A stretch of DNA of 64,000 bases, taken from assembly GCF_019218285.1 (NCBI RefSeq), contig NZ_JAHUZG010000001.1:1054001-1118000 (forward strand). Reading direction: 5' to 3'. This stretch comes from Antarctobacter sediminis. GTDB lineage: Bacteria > Pseudomonadota > Alphaproteobacteria > Rhodobacterales > Rhodobacteraceae. Of this stretch, positions 53,843-63,371 are shown piece after piece (the stretch's first letter is position 1; each line of letters opens with the position of its first letter). The notes beneath the pieces were generated by a model, which was not told the DNA's origin, made no database searches, and worked only from the letters and a program-made list of their open reading frames with translations. The position numbers were made by a program, and so were the translations under genes.

Positions 53843-54613
53843 TCAAGCGCTAATCGACAGGGTTTCGGCCTTCATTCGCTGATAATGTGGCAAGGCGGCC
53901 TTGTGGACGGCAACCAAGGCGGGGTCCACGACGGGCAACGGCCCCTCTGCCCCGGCAAACCCTGTTGAGCGATGGACCGCGTCATACCAATGCGGGGCCC
54001 AGACACCATCGTCGGGATGTCCGCCCGCGGGCCATGTCAACATGGCGGGATCGAATGGCAGGCCGATTGCCCCGCACAATGCACGCAGCGCCGGTTCCGG
54101 TGCCCGACGAATGTCGAAACTGTCGATCACCGCATAGCGCCAGCCGCGGGCGCGGACTTCGTCGAAGATCGCGCTTTGCTGGGCAAAACCGATGTCCTCC
54201 AGCGTCGGGTTCTCGCGTTTGGCGGAATAGCTGGCCAAGACCCGTGCCGGATCGCGGATCAGGAAGACATGTGTCGCATCGGCGGCCCAGTCGAGGCTGT
54301 CGCCTTCAAGCACGTGATGTGTCATCAGCTTGAGATAGAAATGCGCCTGCCCCATCGGGGCAGGCGCGCCTGCACGGCGGGCGATGTGATTGGGGTCAGG
54401 GTCGCCCGCCGCCAGGATTTCGGCACGCATCGGGTGTTTCAACCCGGTGCGTGCCAGGTATGCGGCGTAGAAGGGTTCATCCCACACGCCACAGTCGGCG
54501 CGGGCGCCAAAGGAGTACATGAGCGCGGTCGACAGGTTGCGCGGTCCAGACCAGCAAGCGATATTCACGATCTGGCCGCTCCGTGAGTGGTGGTGCTTTG
54601 TGTCATCCGTCAT
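53843..54613 (-). CDS. sulfotransferase-like family protein
   Basis: A 256-residue protein of the sulfotransferase-like P-loop family. The N-terminal [19 protein letters not shown] matches the 5'-phosphosulfate-binding loop, and [19 protein letters not shown] the 3'-phosphate site of PAPS-dependent enzymes. Related genes are common in roseobacters and not all are proven sulfotransferases. It begins 32 nt after the GT4 stop on the same strand, so it may belong to the polysaccharide operon and add sulfate to the glycan, or may be unrelated. Confidence 0.75.
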   Translation of the reverse strand: MTDDTKHHHSRSGQIVNIACWSGPRNLSTALMYSFGARADCGVWDEPFYAAYLARTGLKHPMRAEILAAGDPDPNHIARRAGAPAPMGQAHFYLKLMTHHVLEGDSLDWAADATHVFLIRDPARVLASYSAKRENPTLEDIGFAQQSAIFDEVRARGWRYAVIDSFDIRRAPEPALRALCGAIGLPFDPAMLTWPAGGHPDDGVWAPHWYDAVHRSTGFAGAEGPLPVVDPALVAVHKAALPHYQRMKAETLSISA

Positions 54614-54645
54614 TCATGCGCCCAATTGACGCCCGCGTCGAGCGG

Positions 54646-55650
54646 TCAGGCCACCTTGGCGATGCCAGTGCCTGCCTGCCCTACCAGTTCCTTGATGATC
54701 CGCCCCCAGCCCGCGGCGAATTCGGCCTCGGCGCCTTTGGTCGGATCAGAGTCCATCGCCTTTGCGTCCAGCGCACGGCCCAGCGCGGCGGCCAGCCCGT
54801 CGGTCGAGGCATTGCGCAGCGTTTCCACCGTGCCGGTGACCTGATCGGCCAGACCGTCCACACCCGAGGTGACCAGCGCGCGACCGGCGGCGCGGGCCTC
54901 CAGCGCGACAAGGCCAAAGGCCTCCCAGCGCGACGGCATGGCAACCACGTCAGCCGCCGCCATGGCATCCTGCGGCGACGCGGCATGCCCCATGAAACGG
55001 ATACGGGAATCCCCGGCGGCCAGGTCTTCTAGCGCGGCGCGCTCGGCACCCTCGCCGTAGATGTCCAGCCGCACATCGGCGCGCTTGAGCGCCTTGAACG
55101 CCGGGATCAGCCGGTCAAAACCCTTTTGCCGGTCCAGCCGTCCGATGGCGGCAATGGTGCGACGCGGAGCCTGCGGACGCGGCAGGGCGCGGAACCCGGA
55201 CAGGTCCACAACCGAACGGATCACCTGCACGCCATTGTCGCGTACCAGACCCCGGGACCGCATCCAGCGGGCCTGCCCTTCGCTGACGGCAACCACGCGG
55301 TCAAACAGCGCGTAGGCCGTGCGCAACAGCGTGTGGAACCGCGCCTTGGCCCCGACGTTCAGCGCGGTGAACGCCTCGGTATAGCTGTGTTCGACATGCA
55401 CCAGCGGTGTGGTCGCGTGGCGGGCGCGGAACAGGATCAGCATCGGCAACACGCGCCAGTTCACCGTCAGGTGCGACACGACCAGATCGGCGTTGACCGC
55501 GGGCAAGGGTTTGCCCCGGCGCACCGGTTGCAGGCTGTGGATCGCATCCTGTGCCATCTGAGGGCAGTTGCGAATGTGATCTAGGACGCGCATCACGCCT
55601 CCGGCGGTGGTGTCATCGATCAGGTGCAGAACATGGGGGCGCGTGGTCAT
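54646..55650 (-). CDS. glycosyltransferase, GT4 family
   Basis: A 334-residue GT-B glycosyltransferase. The N-terminus HVLHLIDDTTAGGVMRVLDHI is the acceptor domain start. AAIGRLDRQKGFDRLIPAF and ADVVAMPSRWEAFGLVALEARAAGRALV carry the GT4 donor-site motif (E-x7-E). Start chosen at MTTRPHVL with AAGGA upstream; an ATG 6 codons earlier is possible. It is part of the five-gene minus-strand polysaccharide group. Sugar specificity unknown. Confidence 0.9.
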   Translation of the reverse strand: MTTRPHVLHLIDDTTAGGVMRVLDHIRNCPQMAQDAIHSLQPVRRGKPLPAVNADLVVSHLTVNWRVLPMLILFRARHATTPLVHVEHSYTEAFTALNVGAKARFHTLLRTAYALFDRVVAVSEGQARWMRSRGLVRDNGVQVIRSVVDLSGFRALPRPQAPRRTIAAIGRLDRQKGFDRLIPAFKALKRADVRLDIYGEGAERAALEDLAAGDSRIRFMGHAASPQDAMAAADVVAMPSRWEAFGLVALEARAAGRALVTSGVDGLADQVTGTVETLRNASTDGLAAALGRALDAKAMDSDPTKGAEAEFAAGWGRIIKELVGQAGTGIAKVA

Positions 55651-55677
55651 GGCAGTATCCTTGGGCAAAATCAGGGG

Positions 55678-56670
55678 TCAGCGGGCGCTGCGGAATTTCG
55701 GGTGAATGGACTTGGCGGCGCTCAGCGCGGCGGGGCCCGCACGGTCAAGGACCTGTGCGGCGGCCCAAGTGGTCACGGTCTTGACCGGTTCCTCGCGCAG
55801 CGGTGCCTTGGACAGGCGCAGCGCATTGGAGATCAAGGCACGCGCGGTGGCACCGTCCGCATCGCTGACCGCCCTGCGCGCGAGATAGCGCAGCTGATAT
55901 GCGCGCGCGGCGCTTTCATGGCGGGCAAAGAACGCGGGCGCGACGGGGCGCAGCTTGTCGACCATCCGCTCCCACGAGGCAAGCTGCGCCTCGGTGTTCG
56001 CGGACAGGCCACCGGGATTGATCCGGTAGCAGGTCAACAGCCCGGCAACGCCCTCGACCCGCCAGTCGGTGGTCAGGGCAAAGCGGGTCCAGCACTCGAT
56101 GTCCTCGGACTGGCGGAAGGATTCGTCAAAAACCCAGTCGCGGGTCTTTTCGAACCGCGGCCGCCATGCCAGCGCGTCCAGCGCCGCGCGACGAAAGACC
56201 GGGGCCGACCCATTGCCCACCGGGTTGCGCTTGAACACATGTGCGGCGGTGACATTGCGCAGACGCGGCGTTTGTGCGTGGCCGGTACGCTTGCCCTCGG
56301 TGTCGATCAGGGCCGAACCGGAATAGCTGAGGCCGACCTCTGGCGCGGCGGCCAGATGCGCCACATGCGCCGAAAGCTTGCCCGGCATCCACAGGTCATC
56401 CGCGTCGCAAAATCCGATCACCTCGCCCCGCGCGGCGGCGATGCCGCTGTTGCGCGCACCGGCAAGGCCGCGGTTGGCTTGCTGGACGATGCGGATGCGC
56501 TTGTCACGGGCGGCATAGCTGGCCGCCAGTTCGGCGGTTTCATCGGTGGAACCGTCGTCCACGACAATGATCTCAAGATCGCGATAGCTTTGCACCATCA
56601 GGGAGTCCAGCGTCGGGCGCAGGGTCGCGGTGGCGTTGAACGAGGGAACGACAATCGAGGCGAAAGGCAT
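55678..56670 (-). CDS. glycosyltransferase, GT2 family (first of two)
   Basis: A 330-residue GT-A family 2 transferase. The nucleotide motif VVDDGSTDETAEL and the metal motif FCDADDLW are intact. The C-terminal part (about 220-330) is helical and charged, without membrane spans, so it probably acts on the cytoplasmic face on lipid-linked intermediates. GGAG stands 8 nt before the ATG. Similar in layout to the next gene; the two look like paralogs. Confidence 0.92.
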   Translation of the reverse strand: MPFASIVVPSFNATATLRPTLDSLMVQSYRDLEIIVVDDGSTDETAELAASYAARDKRIRIVQQANRGLAGARNSGIAAARGEVIGFCDADDLWMPGKLSAHVAHLAAAPEVGLSYSGSALIDTEGKRTGHAQTPRLRNVTAAHVFKRNPVGNGSAPVFRRAALDALAWRPRFEKTRDWVFDESFRQSEDIECWTRFALTTDWRVEGVAGLLTCYRINPGGLSANTEAQLASWERMVDKLRPVAPAFFARHESAARAYQLRYLARRAVSDADGATARALISNALRLSKAPLREEPVKTVTTWAAAQVLDRAGPAALSAAKSIHPKFRSAR

Positions 56671-56682
56671 GGCTCAGGCTCC

Positions 56683-57600
56683 TTAATGGGCGAACAGCGC
56701 GCGGCGCACACAGGTGGGCAAAAAGGGGGCGATCAGCGCAGCCCCGGCGGTGGCAAGCCCCCGGCGCAACGGCAGCAGAAAGGCGGCGGGCGCCTGCGCC
56801 ACACCTTGCAAGGCAAGACGGCGGGCAAGACGCGGTTCGTGATCCAGCCGCAGGGCGCGACGCGCGAGATAGCGCAGGTGGACCGCCTCGGCGCGGGCAT
56901 CGGGACGGATGCCATAGGCACGCGCGGTTTTTAGCGCCTCGTCACGCCCCTTCTGCATCTTCAGCAGATCGGCCGAAAGCCCGCCCGCACTGGCGCGATA
57001 ACGCACCATCAGTTGGTCGATGCCCCGCAGGTAGAACCCTTCGGCCACAAGGCGGATCAGGAATTCGAGATCCTCGTTATGCACCATGTCCGACCGGAAC
57101 CCGCCCAGCGCCGCAAAGGCCCGGGTGCGGATGGCAAGGTTCGACATGGTGCAGACCGGGTTTTCCCCCAGCAGCATCTGAACGGTCACCTCGCCCTCGG
57201 GCACGGTGGACTGGGTGGTGATCCGGGTCGGATCCTCGTTGAAGAAAGCGATCTGCCCAAACAGCGCGTCGCCTGCACGAGCGGTAAAAGCGGCCGCCAG
57301 CGTCATCAGCTTGTCCGCTTCCCACAGGTCGTCCGCATCGCAGAAGGCAAGAATTTCGCCCTGGGCGCGCAGCGCGCCAAAGTTGCGGGCGTCGCTGGGG
57401 CCTTTGCCGGGATTGCGCAGCAGGACGATGCGGGCGTCCGCCTTGGCATAGCCGCGCACCAGCGCGGCGGTTTCGTCGCTTGACCCGTCGTCGACCACAA
57501 GGGCCTCCCAATCGGTCAGGGTCTGTGCCTGAAGGCTGTCCAGCGTCTGGGCCAGCGTGGCGGCGGCGTTGAAGGCGGGGATCACGATCGAAAAGCGCAT
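56683..57600 (-). CDS. glycosyltransferase, GT2 family (second of two)
   Basis: A 305-residue GT2 transferase, paralogous in appearance to its downstream neighbour: VVDDGSSDETAALVRGYA and FCDADDLWEADK are the donor and metal motifs. It ends in a basic, moderately hydrophobic region (RRGLATAGAALIAPFLP) that may touch the membrane. It starts 4 nt after the flippase stop and ends 12 nt before the next GT gene, so all are in one operon. Confidence 0.92.
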   Translation of the reverse strand: MRFSIVIPAFNAAATLAQTLDSLQAQTLTDWEALVVDDGSSDETAALVRGYAKADARIVLLRNPGKGPSDARNFGALRAQGEILAFCDADDLWEADKLMTLAAAFTARAGDALFGQIAFFNEDPTRITTQSTVPEGEVTVQMLLGENPVCTMSNLAIRTRAFAALGGFRSDMVHNEDLEFLIRLVAEGFYLRGIDQLMVRYRASAGGLSADLLKMQKGRDEALKTARAYGIRPDARAEAVHLRYLARRALRLDHEPRLARRLALQGVAQAPAAFLLPLRRGLATAGAALIAPFLPTCVRRALFAH

Positions 57601-57604
57601 GGGG

Positions 57605-58834
57605 TCAGGCCTTTTTGAAAGCGGGAAGGAAAGCGGTGTTGAGCGCGGGCCATGACAGCAGGGTCATGGTCAGGCAGGCGGTGGCGAGATAGCCAAGCGC
57701 GACGGCCTCCAGCCCCTGCCCGGCCAGCGCGGCGGTATTGACCAGCAGCGCGGCGGTGATGATGGCCGTGCCCTTGAGTTCCTGCTGCGGACGGCCCTCG
57801 GCGCGCATCCAGCCGGCGGCTCCGGTCCAGAGCATGGTGGGGATCGCGGCAAGGCAGAGGATCGAGACGATGCCGCTCAGCTCCACCCATTTCTCGCCCA
57901 GCAGCATCGGCACGTACCAGGGCGCAAGGATCGCTTGCAGGGTAACGACCGGAGCAACCAGCGCGACCGAGAGGATCAGCCCCTGACGCAGCGCGGCGGA
58001 ACGGTCATCGCTGGCACAGAGATGCGGAAAGAGAACGGCGGCGAAGGCGGTCGAAAACGAGGTCGCAAGGCTGAGGCCGGCGTTGAAGGCCATGAAATAG
58101 AGGCCCAGCGCCTGCGGTCCCAGCAGAATGCCGACCAGCAGCTTGTCCGCTTGCAGGCGCAGCGCCTTGACGATCTCGACCCCCAGAACCGCCCAGCCAA
58201 AGCCGATGAAGGGGCGGACCGGCGCGAAACCGGCGGCGGAATTGCGACTCCAACCGTGCAGGCGGCGCACCGCCACCAGCCAGACCGGCGCCGTCAGAAG
58301 ACGCGGCAGAACCAGCGCGATTGCCCCCGGCCAGACAATCGCCAGCACCACGGACAACAGGTTGGCCGAAACCGCCTGCGTGCCCGCGATGGCCGCCGTC
58401 TGGCGCATCTTGCCGGCGCGCATGGCCAGCGCCACCTGCACCAGCCCGCCCGGCATAAAGAGGTATTCGCCTGCCAGCAGCAGGATCAACGCGGCCACCG
58501 TGACCGAACCGCCAAACCCGAAATAGACACCGGCGACGGCGGCCTGCACGGCGAAAAGGCCAAGGCACCAGATCCAGAACAGGCGATGCGCGGTGTTGCA
58601 GGTGGCGTCCAGATCGTCTTCGCGGGCGGCGATGATGCGCTGCACCACGCCGTTTTCGGTCAGCGCCTTGAGGATGTCGCCGGTGGCCAGCGCCGCGGCG
58701 GCAAGGCCGATCTGTTCGGGGTCAAGCACGCGCGCCACGGCGATCACCACGAAGAGGCGTGACAGCTTTGTCACAACCTCGGAGGCTCCGTAGGCCATCA
58801 GGTGGCTGATGAATGTCGATCTGTTGCGCGGCAC
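57605..58834 (-). CDS. polysaccharide flippase (Wzx/PST family)
   Basis: A 409-residue integral membrane protein with about 12 predicted helices, of the oligosaccharide flippase family. It would move lipid-linked repeat units across the inner membrane. The start FISHLMAYGASEVVTKLSRLFVVIAVARVLDPEQIGLAA is typical of the family. I use a GTG start with GGAG 8 nt upstream; the open frame continues far upstream without plausible sequence. First gene of the minus-strand glycan operon, divergent from the Wza-like gene. Confidence 0.9.
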   Translation of the reverse strand: MPRNRSTFISHLMAYGASEVVTKLSRLFVVIAVARVLDPEQIGLAAAALATGDILKALTENGVVQRIIAAREDDLDATCNTAHRLFWIWCLGLFAVQAAVAGVYFGFGGSVTVAALILLLAGEYLFMPGGLVQVALAMRAGKMRQTAAIAGTQAVSANLLSVVLAIVWPGAIALVLPRLLTAPVWLVAVRRLHGWSRNSAAGFAPVRPFIGFGWAVLGVEIVKALRLQADKLLVGILLGPQALGLYFMAFNAGLSLATSFSTAFAAVLFPHLCASDDRSAALRQGLILSVALVAPVVTLQAILAPWYVPMLLGEKWVELSGIVSILCLAAIPTMLWTGAAGWMRAEGRPQQELKGTAIITAALLVNTAALAGQGLEAVALGYLATACLTMTLLSWPALNTAFLPAFKKA

Positions 58835-58930
58835 GGTCGCTTCTCCGATTGTGTGGCCAAGGTATAGGCCGGGGCGCGGGCGCAAGTCGTGCGCGCGGCA
58901 GGACGGAAAAGGGGCGCGGACGGGATCGAC

Positions 58931-58949
58931 CCAATCCGAAAGGATAGGG
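58931..58949. promoter_or_regulatory. shared dyad of the polysaccharide locus, site 1
   Basis: CCAATCC-GAAA-GGATAGGG in the 180-nt divergent region between the flippase and Wza-like genes. The same motif occurs at 63372-63390. A second overlapping dyad GGATAG-N5-CTATCC occupies 58942-58958. Confidence 0.6.
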
Positions 58950-59014
58950 TCGCTATCCGCCGTAACGCTTTCGCGGATCACAAACCGGCACGAGCAGTCG
59001 AGGACGAGGAAAAC

Positions 59015-60241
59015 ATGGTGCAGTTTCGGACACATGCGCTGATGGCGGGATTGGCCCTGGGGCTGACGGCAAGCGCCTGCGGCCCGATCAAGGCCCCTGA
59101 CAACATCCCCCCCGTGGCCAGCGGACGCGCCTATCAGGCGCAGTACCGCGATCCACCACCCCGCAGCACCGACCGGATGCATCTTGTGTCGGCACGGATG
59201 AACGCGGAACGGTGCAAACCCTACCTTGGGGCGCATGGCAACGGCACCGCCAAGGGCAGCGGGCTGGTCGAAGTCGTGCTGCGCGGCGAACGGCTGTCAC
59301 GCAACGACCTGCTGGATATTCGCGTGGTCGATGACGAGACCTTTACCGGCGACTACGTGATTTCCCGCGATGGGCTGATCAAGCTGCCCTACCTTGACCC
59401 GATTCAGGCCGAGGGGCGCAGCACCGCCGATATTGAACGCGACCTGACGCGGGCCCTGCTGTCGGACGGTTTCTATGACAGCGCGCCGCGCCTGTCGGTG
59501 CGGGTCAAGGATTTCTCGGGCATCAGCGTGGCGGTGTCCGGCGCGGTCTTTGAACCGCATGCCTCGGAAATCGGCGGTGCGGGCGACCGGATCGACACGG
59601 TGCGGCAGGCGGCGCTTGGCGCCTCGACCGATGCGCGCAACATGTCCGACGCGCTGCGGTCCGTCGGCGGGGTGCGGCCCGATGCCGACCTGTCGGCGGT
59701 GCGGCTGATCCGCGGCGGGCGCAGCTATACGCTGGACATGCGCGGCGTGTTCGAGGGGCGTCACGCGGTGGATGTCATGCTGATCACCGGGGACGAGATC
59801 GTCGTGCCCTCGCGCATGTGTTTTCAGGATCACCTGATGCGGCCCAGCCCGGTCAGCCCGCCGGGGATCTCGCTGTTCCTGTCGAATCTGACGGTGCCCG
59901 CCACCGGCAATGCACCGTCGGCCATCGGCCGCGAGGTGCGCGAAGTGCCCTATGGCACGCGGTTCATGCAGGCGGTTGTAGACACCAACTGTGTTGGCGG
60001 TGCGCGCGCGTCCAGCGCGCATCGTTCGGCCCTGTTGCTGACACGCGATCCGATGACCGGCGTGTCAATCGTGATCGAACGGCGGATCGAGGACATGCTG
60101 CGGCGGGGCGACCGCGACGACTATGACCCCTATCTTTTGCCCGGCGATGCCATCGCCTGTTACGACAGCAGCGTCACCAATGTGACCGAGGTCGCCCGCG
60201 TGCTGGGGGCCGTGGGCGCGGTGGCCGTTCTGGCGCGCTGA
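59015..60241 (+). CDS. polysaccharide export lipoprotein (Wza-like)
   Basis: A 408-residue outer membrane export lipoprotein. The signal ends in a lipobox (LTASAC, mature Cys near residue 22). The poly_export domain follows (RLSRNDLLDIRVVDDETFTGDYVISRDGLIKLPYL), then SLBB-type domains (VSGAVFEPHA, LRSVGGVRPDADLSAVRLIR). It should form the outer membrane channel for the glycan. GAGGAAAA precedes the ATG. Its promoter region holds the shared dyad. It converges on the hybrid kinase gene. Confidence 0.9.
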   Translation: MVQFRTHALMAGLALGLTASACGPIKAPDNIPPVASGRAYQAQYRDPPPRSTDRMHLVSARMNAERCKPYLGAHGNGTAKGSGLVEVVLRGERLSRNDLLDIRVVDDETFTGDYVISRDGLIKLPYLDPIQAEGRSTADIERDLTRALLSDGFYDSAPRLSVRVKDFSGISVAVSGAVFEPHASEIGGAGDRIDTVRQAALGASTDARNMSDALRSVGGVRPDADLSAVRLIRGGRSYTLDMRGVFEGRHAVDVMLITGDEIVVPSRMCFQDHLMRPSPVSPPGISLFLSNLTVPATGNAPSAIGREVREVPYGTRFMQAVVDTNCVGGARASSAHRSALLLTRDPMTGVSIVIERRIEDMLRRGDRDDYDPYLLPGDAIACYDSSVTNVTEVARVLGAVGAVAVLAR

Positions 60242-60245
60242 GACG

Positions 60246-62753
60246 TCAGGCGACGCTGGGTTCCGGCGCCTCGGCCCAGGCCTTGCGCGCCTTGACCACC
60301 GCATCGGCCAGCGCCGGGGCATCCTCTGCCTCGGCCGCGGTTTCGACCTTCAGCAGGGCCATGCGCAGATCCGGCTGACCGAAGGCCGCCGCGCTGCCGG
60401 CGATGCGATGGGCGCGGTTGGCGATTTCCGTCCAGTCTCCGGGCTTGCTTTCCAGCCAATCGAACAGCGCGCGGGTTTCGTCCAGATACCGCGCCATAAG
60501 CGCCGCGATGGGATCATCCGCAACAGGTTCCGGCGCGACCGCCTGCGGTTTCGGCTCGGCGGATGGCGGCGCATCCTTGCAAAATCTGGCGATGACCTGA
60601 GTCAGTTCGTCTTTCATCAGCGGCTTGCCAAGGAAATCGGACATGCCGCTTTTGATGAACCGTTCCTTGGCCTCTGGCAGCACATTGGCCGACAGCGCGA
60701 CAATGGGGACATCGCGGCTTGCGCCCTGCCCTTCGCGGATCGCCTTGGTCGCCGCCAGACCGTCCATGACCGGCATGCGAATGTCCATCAGGATCAGATC
60801 GTAGCGCTCTGCCTCTGCCGCCTCGACGCCCTCGCGGCCATCACGGGCGACGCTGACACGATGGCCCAGCAGGGTCAGCATATCGCGCGCCAGTTGCAGG
60901 TTGATCTCGTTGTCCTCGACCAACAGGATGTTGCGATCGACGACCGGGCCAGCCGGTTTCGGCGCCTGTTCGACCTGCTGCTGGGGTTCAGAGAGCACAA
61001 CCGGCAACCGCAGCCAAAAGACGCTGCCTTCGCCGACGGTGCTTTCGGCACCGATTTCGCCCCCCATGGCGGTCACGAAACGCCGCGCAATGCCCAGGCC
61101 AAGACCCGTGCCAGGAAGCCCGTGATCCTGTTTCGATCCGCTGGTCTGGAAATCCTCGAACACGCGGTCAAGATCCTCGTCCGCGATGCCGATCCCTGTG
61201 TCGATGATCCGGAAATCAAGGCACAGCTCGTTTCCGCCCGCCTCTTCGGGTTCGCAGCGCTCGATCTCAACCTGAATGCGGCCATGGCGGGTGAACTTGA
61301 TGGCATTGCCGATAAGGTTCAGCAGCACCTGTTGCAGGCGCGAGGAATCCACGAGGATCCAATCGGCAGGCCGGCCCACCCAACCCCATTCCAGCACATT
61401 GTCATTTGCCTCTGCCGCGCTGGTCTGGCTGTCGACGATATCCTGCACCAGTCGCCCGATATGCACTGTTTCTTCCTGCGAGGTGCTGGCCCCGGATTCG
61501 AACCGCGCGATATCCAGCACCGCGTCCACATGCGACATCAGCAGCTTGCCCGATACGGCCATGTTGTGGACATACCGCGACTGGACCGGGGTCAGCGGCG
61601 TTTCTTCCAGCAGCGACAGATTACCCAGCACCCCGTTCAGGGGCGTGCGGATTTCATGGGTCATCATGGCAAGAAAATCGGCCTTGGCCTGTTCCCCGGC
61701 CAACGCCTTGTCCCGGGCTTCGACCAGTTCGTTTTCCGCCGCCACCCGGTGCGAGATGTCGCGCAGAAAGCCGATCACGATCTCTTCGCTGCCGGTGTTG
61801 GCCGACTCCAGCGCCAGTTCCACGGGAAAGATCTCTCCGGTGCTGCGCATCCCCTCCAGCCGGACACGGCCATGGCCAACCACGCGGCGTTCGCCGGTCT
61901 TGTGCATTCGCGCCATGCCCGCATCATGGGCCGCGCGCAGATGTTCGGGCACGATCAAGGCGCCGATATTGCGACCGATCACATCCTGCGTCTGGTACTT
62001 GAAAATACGTTCCGCCGCCGGATTGAACCGCTGGATGTCCCCTTTCATATCCGCCACGATCACCGCATCCAGCGAGGTGTCGAGGATCGTGTTCAGGCGT
62101 GCATAGGCGGCCGAAAGCTCATGCCCGCGCCGTTCTGTCTGACGCGAGGCGGTCTGGGCGAGGCGCAGCAGAAACAACAGAACCAGCACCAGGATCACCG
62201 TCAGCAGAGCCAGCCGCATCAGCGTTACGGCCACGGAATTGCGCTGTGCGTCCGATTGCCGGGCAAAGAAATCCAGCCCCGAGGTCGCCAGCGCCCGCAA
62301 GTCCGCGCGCACATCGTGCAACATGTCCTCAAGCCGCGGCAGATCGGCGATCAGCGCCTCTGTCGGGCCGTCGATCAGCGGAACAGAGGCGGCCAGCGTC
62401 TGTTGAATGCGGGCAAGCGGCGCGCCGAAATCCGGCAAGCCGCGCAGATCCGTATAGATCCGACTGTTGGCCAGAGTCTGGATACGGCTGTAAAAAATGT
62501 CGTATTCCTCTTTCAGCGAGTCGAGATCAGCGCCCTGATCCAGCTGCGCATGTTCCACCTCGTAGAGCAGTTCAAGGAATTCGACTTCGGCCTGTGACAG
62601 GGTCCACTGCACGTTGTCCGACCGCGCATCGTTCAGCAGCCGCAGATCGCGGACGATCTCGACGGCGAGAATGCCGATGGCCACAACGCAGAGCAATGCG
62701 ACGCCGAAAAAGATCGCGCGCCCGCCCTGCCGAAACAAACCGAGAAATTTCAT
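60246..62753 (-). CDS. hybrid sensor histidine kinase with receiver and Hpt domains
   Basis: An 835-residue tripartite kinase. TM1 is about residues 13-34; a helical periplasmic sensor about 35-172; TM2 about 176-198; a PAS domain about 215-335; HisKA with phospho-accepting His366 (MMTHEIRTPLNG). The ATPase domain covers about 465-590 (NLIGNAIKF, DTGIGI, GTGLGLGI). The receiver has LLVEDNEIN and phospho-acceptor Asp657, with Lys710; the Hpt domain has His782 (RAHRIAGSAA). The full His-Asp-His relay is intact, so an external response regulator should receive the signal; none is in the window. It probably forms an operon with the upstream molybdopterin-fold gene. Confidence 0.93.
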   Translation of the reverse strand: MKFLGLFRQGGRAIFFGVALLCVVAIGILAVEIVRDLRLLNDARSDNVQWTLSQAEVEFLELLYEVEHAQLDQGADLDSLKEEYDIFYSRIQTLANSRIYTDLRGLPDFGAPLARIQQTLAASVPLIDGPTEALIADLPRLEDMLHDVRADLRALATSGLDFFARQSDAQRNSVAVTLMRLALLTVILVLVLLFLLRLAQTASRQTERRGHELSAAYARLNTILDTSLDAVIVADMKGDIQRFNPAAERIFKYQTQDVIGRNIGALIVPEHLRAAHDAGMARMHKTGERRVVGHGRVRLEGMRSTGEIFPVELALESANTGSEEIVIGFLRDISHRVAAENELVEARDKALAGEQAKADFLAMMTHEIRTPLNGVLGNLSLLEETPLTPVQSRYVHNMAVSGKLLMSHVDAVLDIARFESGASTSQEETVHIGRLVQDIVDSQTSAAEANDNVLEWGWVGRPADWILVDSSRLQQVLLNLIGNAIKFTRHGRIQVEIERCEPEEAGGNELCLDFRIIDTGIGIADEDLDRVFEDFQTSGSKQDHGLPGTGLGLGIARRFVTAMGGEIGAESTVGEGSVFWLRLPVVLSEPQQQVEQAPKPAGPVVDRNILLVEDNEINLQLARDMLTLLGHRVSVARDGREGVEAAEAERYDLILMDIRMPVMDGLAATKAIREGQGASRDVPIVALSANVLPEAKERFIKSGMSDFLGKPLMKDELTQVIARFCKDAPPSAEPKPQAVAPEPVADDPIAALMARYLDETRALFDWLESKPGDWTEIANRAHRIAGSAAAFGQPDLRMALLKVETAAEAEDAPALADAVVKARKAWAEAPEPSVA

Positions 62754-62786
62754 AGCCTGTCCGTTCCCTGGGCCGGCGTTGCGGCC

Positions 62787-63296
62787 TTACTTGCGAATGT
62801 CCATCCGGTCCAATTGCCAGATGCTGCGCGCGTAGATGACTTCTGTCCGGTATTCAGAGGACGCGGCATAGGGATAGATCAGCCACAGCGGCCCCTTGTC
62901 CCGGCGCGACATGATCTTGCCGTCCATTTCGAATGCGATGATCGGTCCACCGTCCACGCCGTCGGCTACCGGCACACTGACGGCGTAATCATTGATGGCG
63001 CGGGCCTCGATTTCGCCCCCGTCGGCCTGAAGGTAATCCAGCAGATCCTCCAGCTCGACCCCGGTGAAGGTCGATGTATCCGCCGTCCAGATCGTATCGG
63101 TGACAATCTCCGTCTCGCCGATGGCCCGCAACATGTCGAGATCGAAACGCGCGGCCCCGTCGCCGTTGGTGCGCCCTATCTCTCCGGTGACGGTCAGAAC
63201 CACGGGCCCGCGCGGTTCCGGCAGATCCTGTGCAAAAGCGGCACCCGCCAGCAGGACGGTACCGCAGGCGGCTGAAACAAGGCTCAAAGACGTCAT
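62787..63296 (-). CDS. small exported molybdopterin-oxidoreductase-fold protein
   Basis: A 169-residue exported protein with a signal peptide (MTSLSLVSAACGTVLLAGAAFAQ). The mature part resembles the sulfite-oxidase-type molybdopterin-binding fold in reduced form (VLTVTGEIG, FTGVELEDLLDYL, IIAFEMDGKIMSRRDKGPLWLIYPY). The cysteine that binds molybdenum in true enzymes is absent; the only cysteine is in the signal peptide. So it may bind a ligand rather than catalyse. It lies 33 nt upstream of the hybrid kinase on the same strand and is a candidate periplasmic partner for its sensor. Confidence 0.78.
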   Translation of the reverse strand: MTSLSLVSAACGTVLLAGAAFAQDLPEPRGPVVLTVTGEIGRTNGDGAARFDLDMLRAIGETEIVTDTIWTADTSTFTGVELEDLLDYLQADGGEIEARAINDYAVSVPVADGVDGGPIIAFEMDGKIMSRRDKGPLWLIYPYAASSEYRTEVIYARSIWQLDRMDIRK

Positions 63297-63371
63297 TCGC
63301 AAAATCCTTCCGGTTCGATTCACTTGTGCCATAGCCGCCTTAATAGAGCATGGGGACTTTCGGATTGCCGC

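Noticed and set aside
52501-53853. 450-codon plus-strand frame opposite trigger factor
   Set aside because: Shadow; histidine/leucine-rich low-complexity translation without a family.
60408-62597. 729-codon plus-strand frame opposite the hybrid kinase
   Set aside because: Antisense shadow of a high-GC gene; the minus-strand kinase has complete domains throughout.
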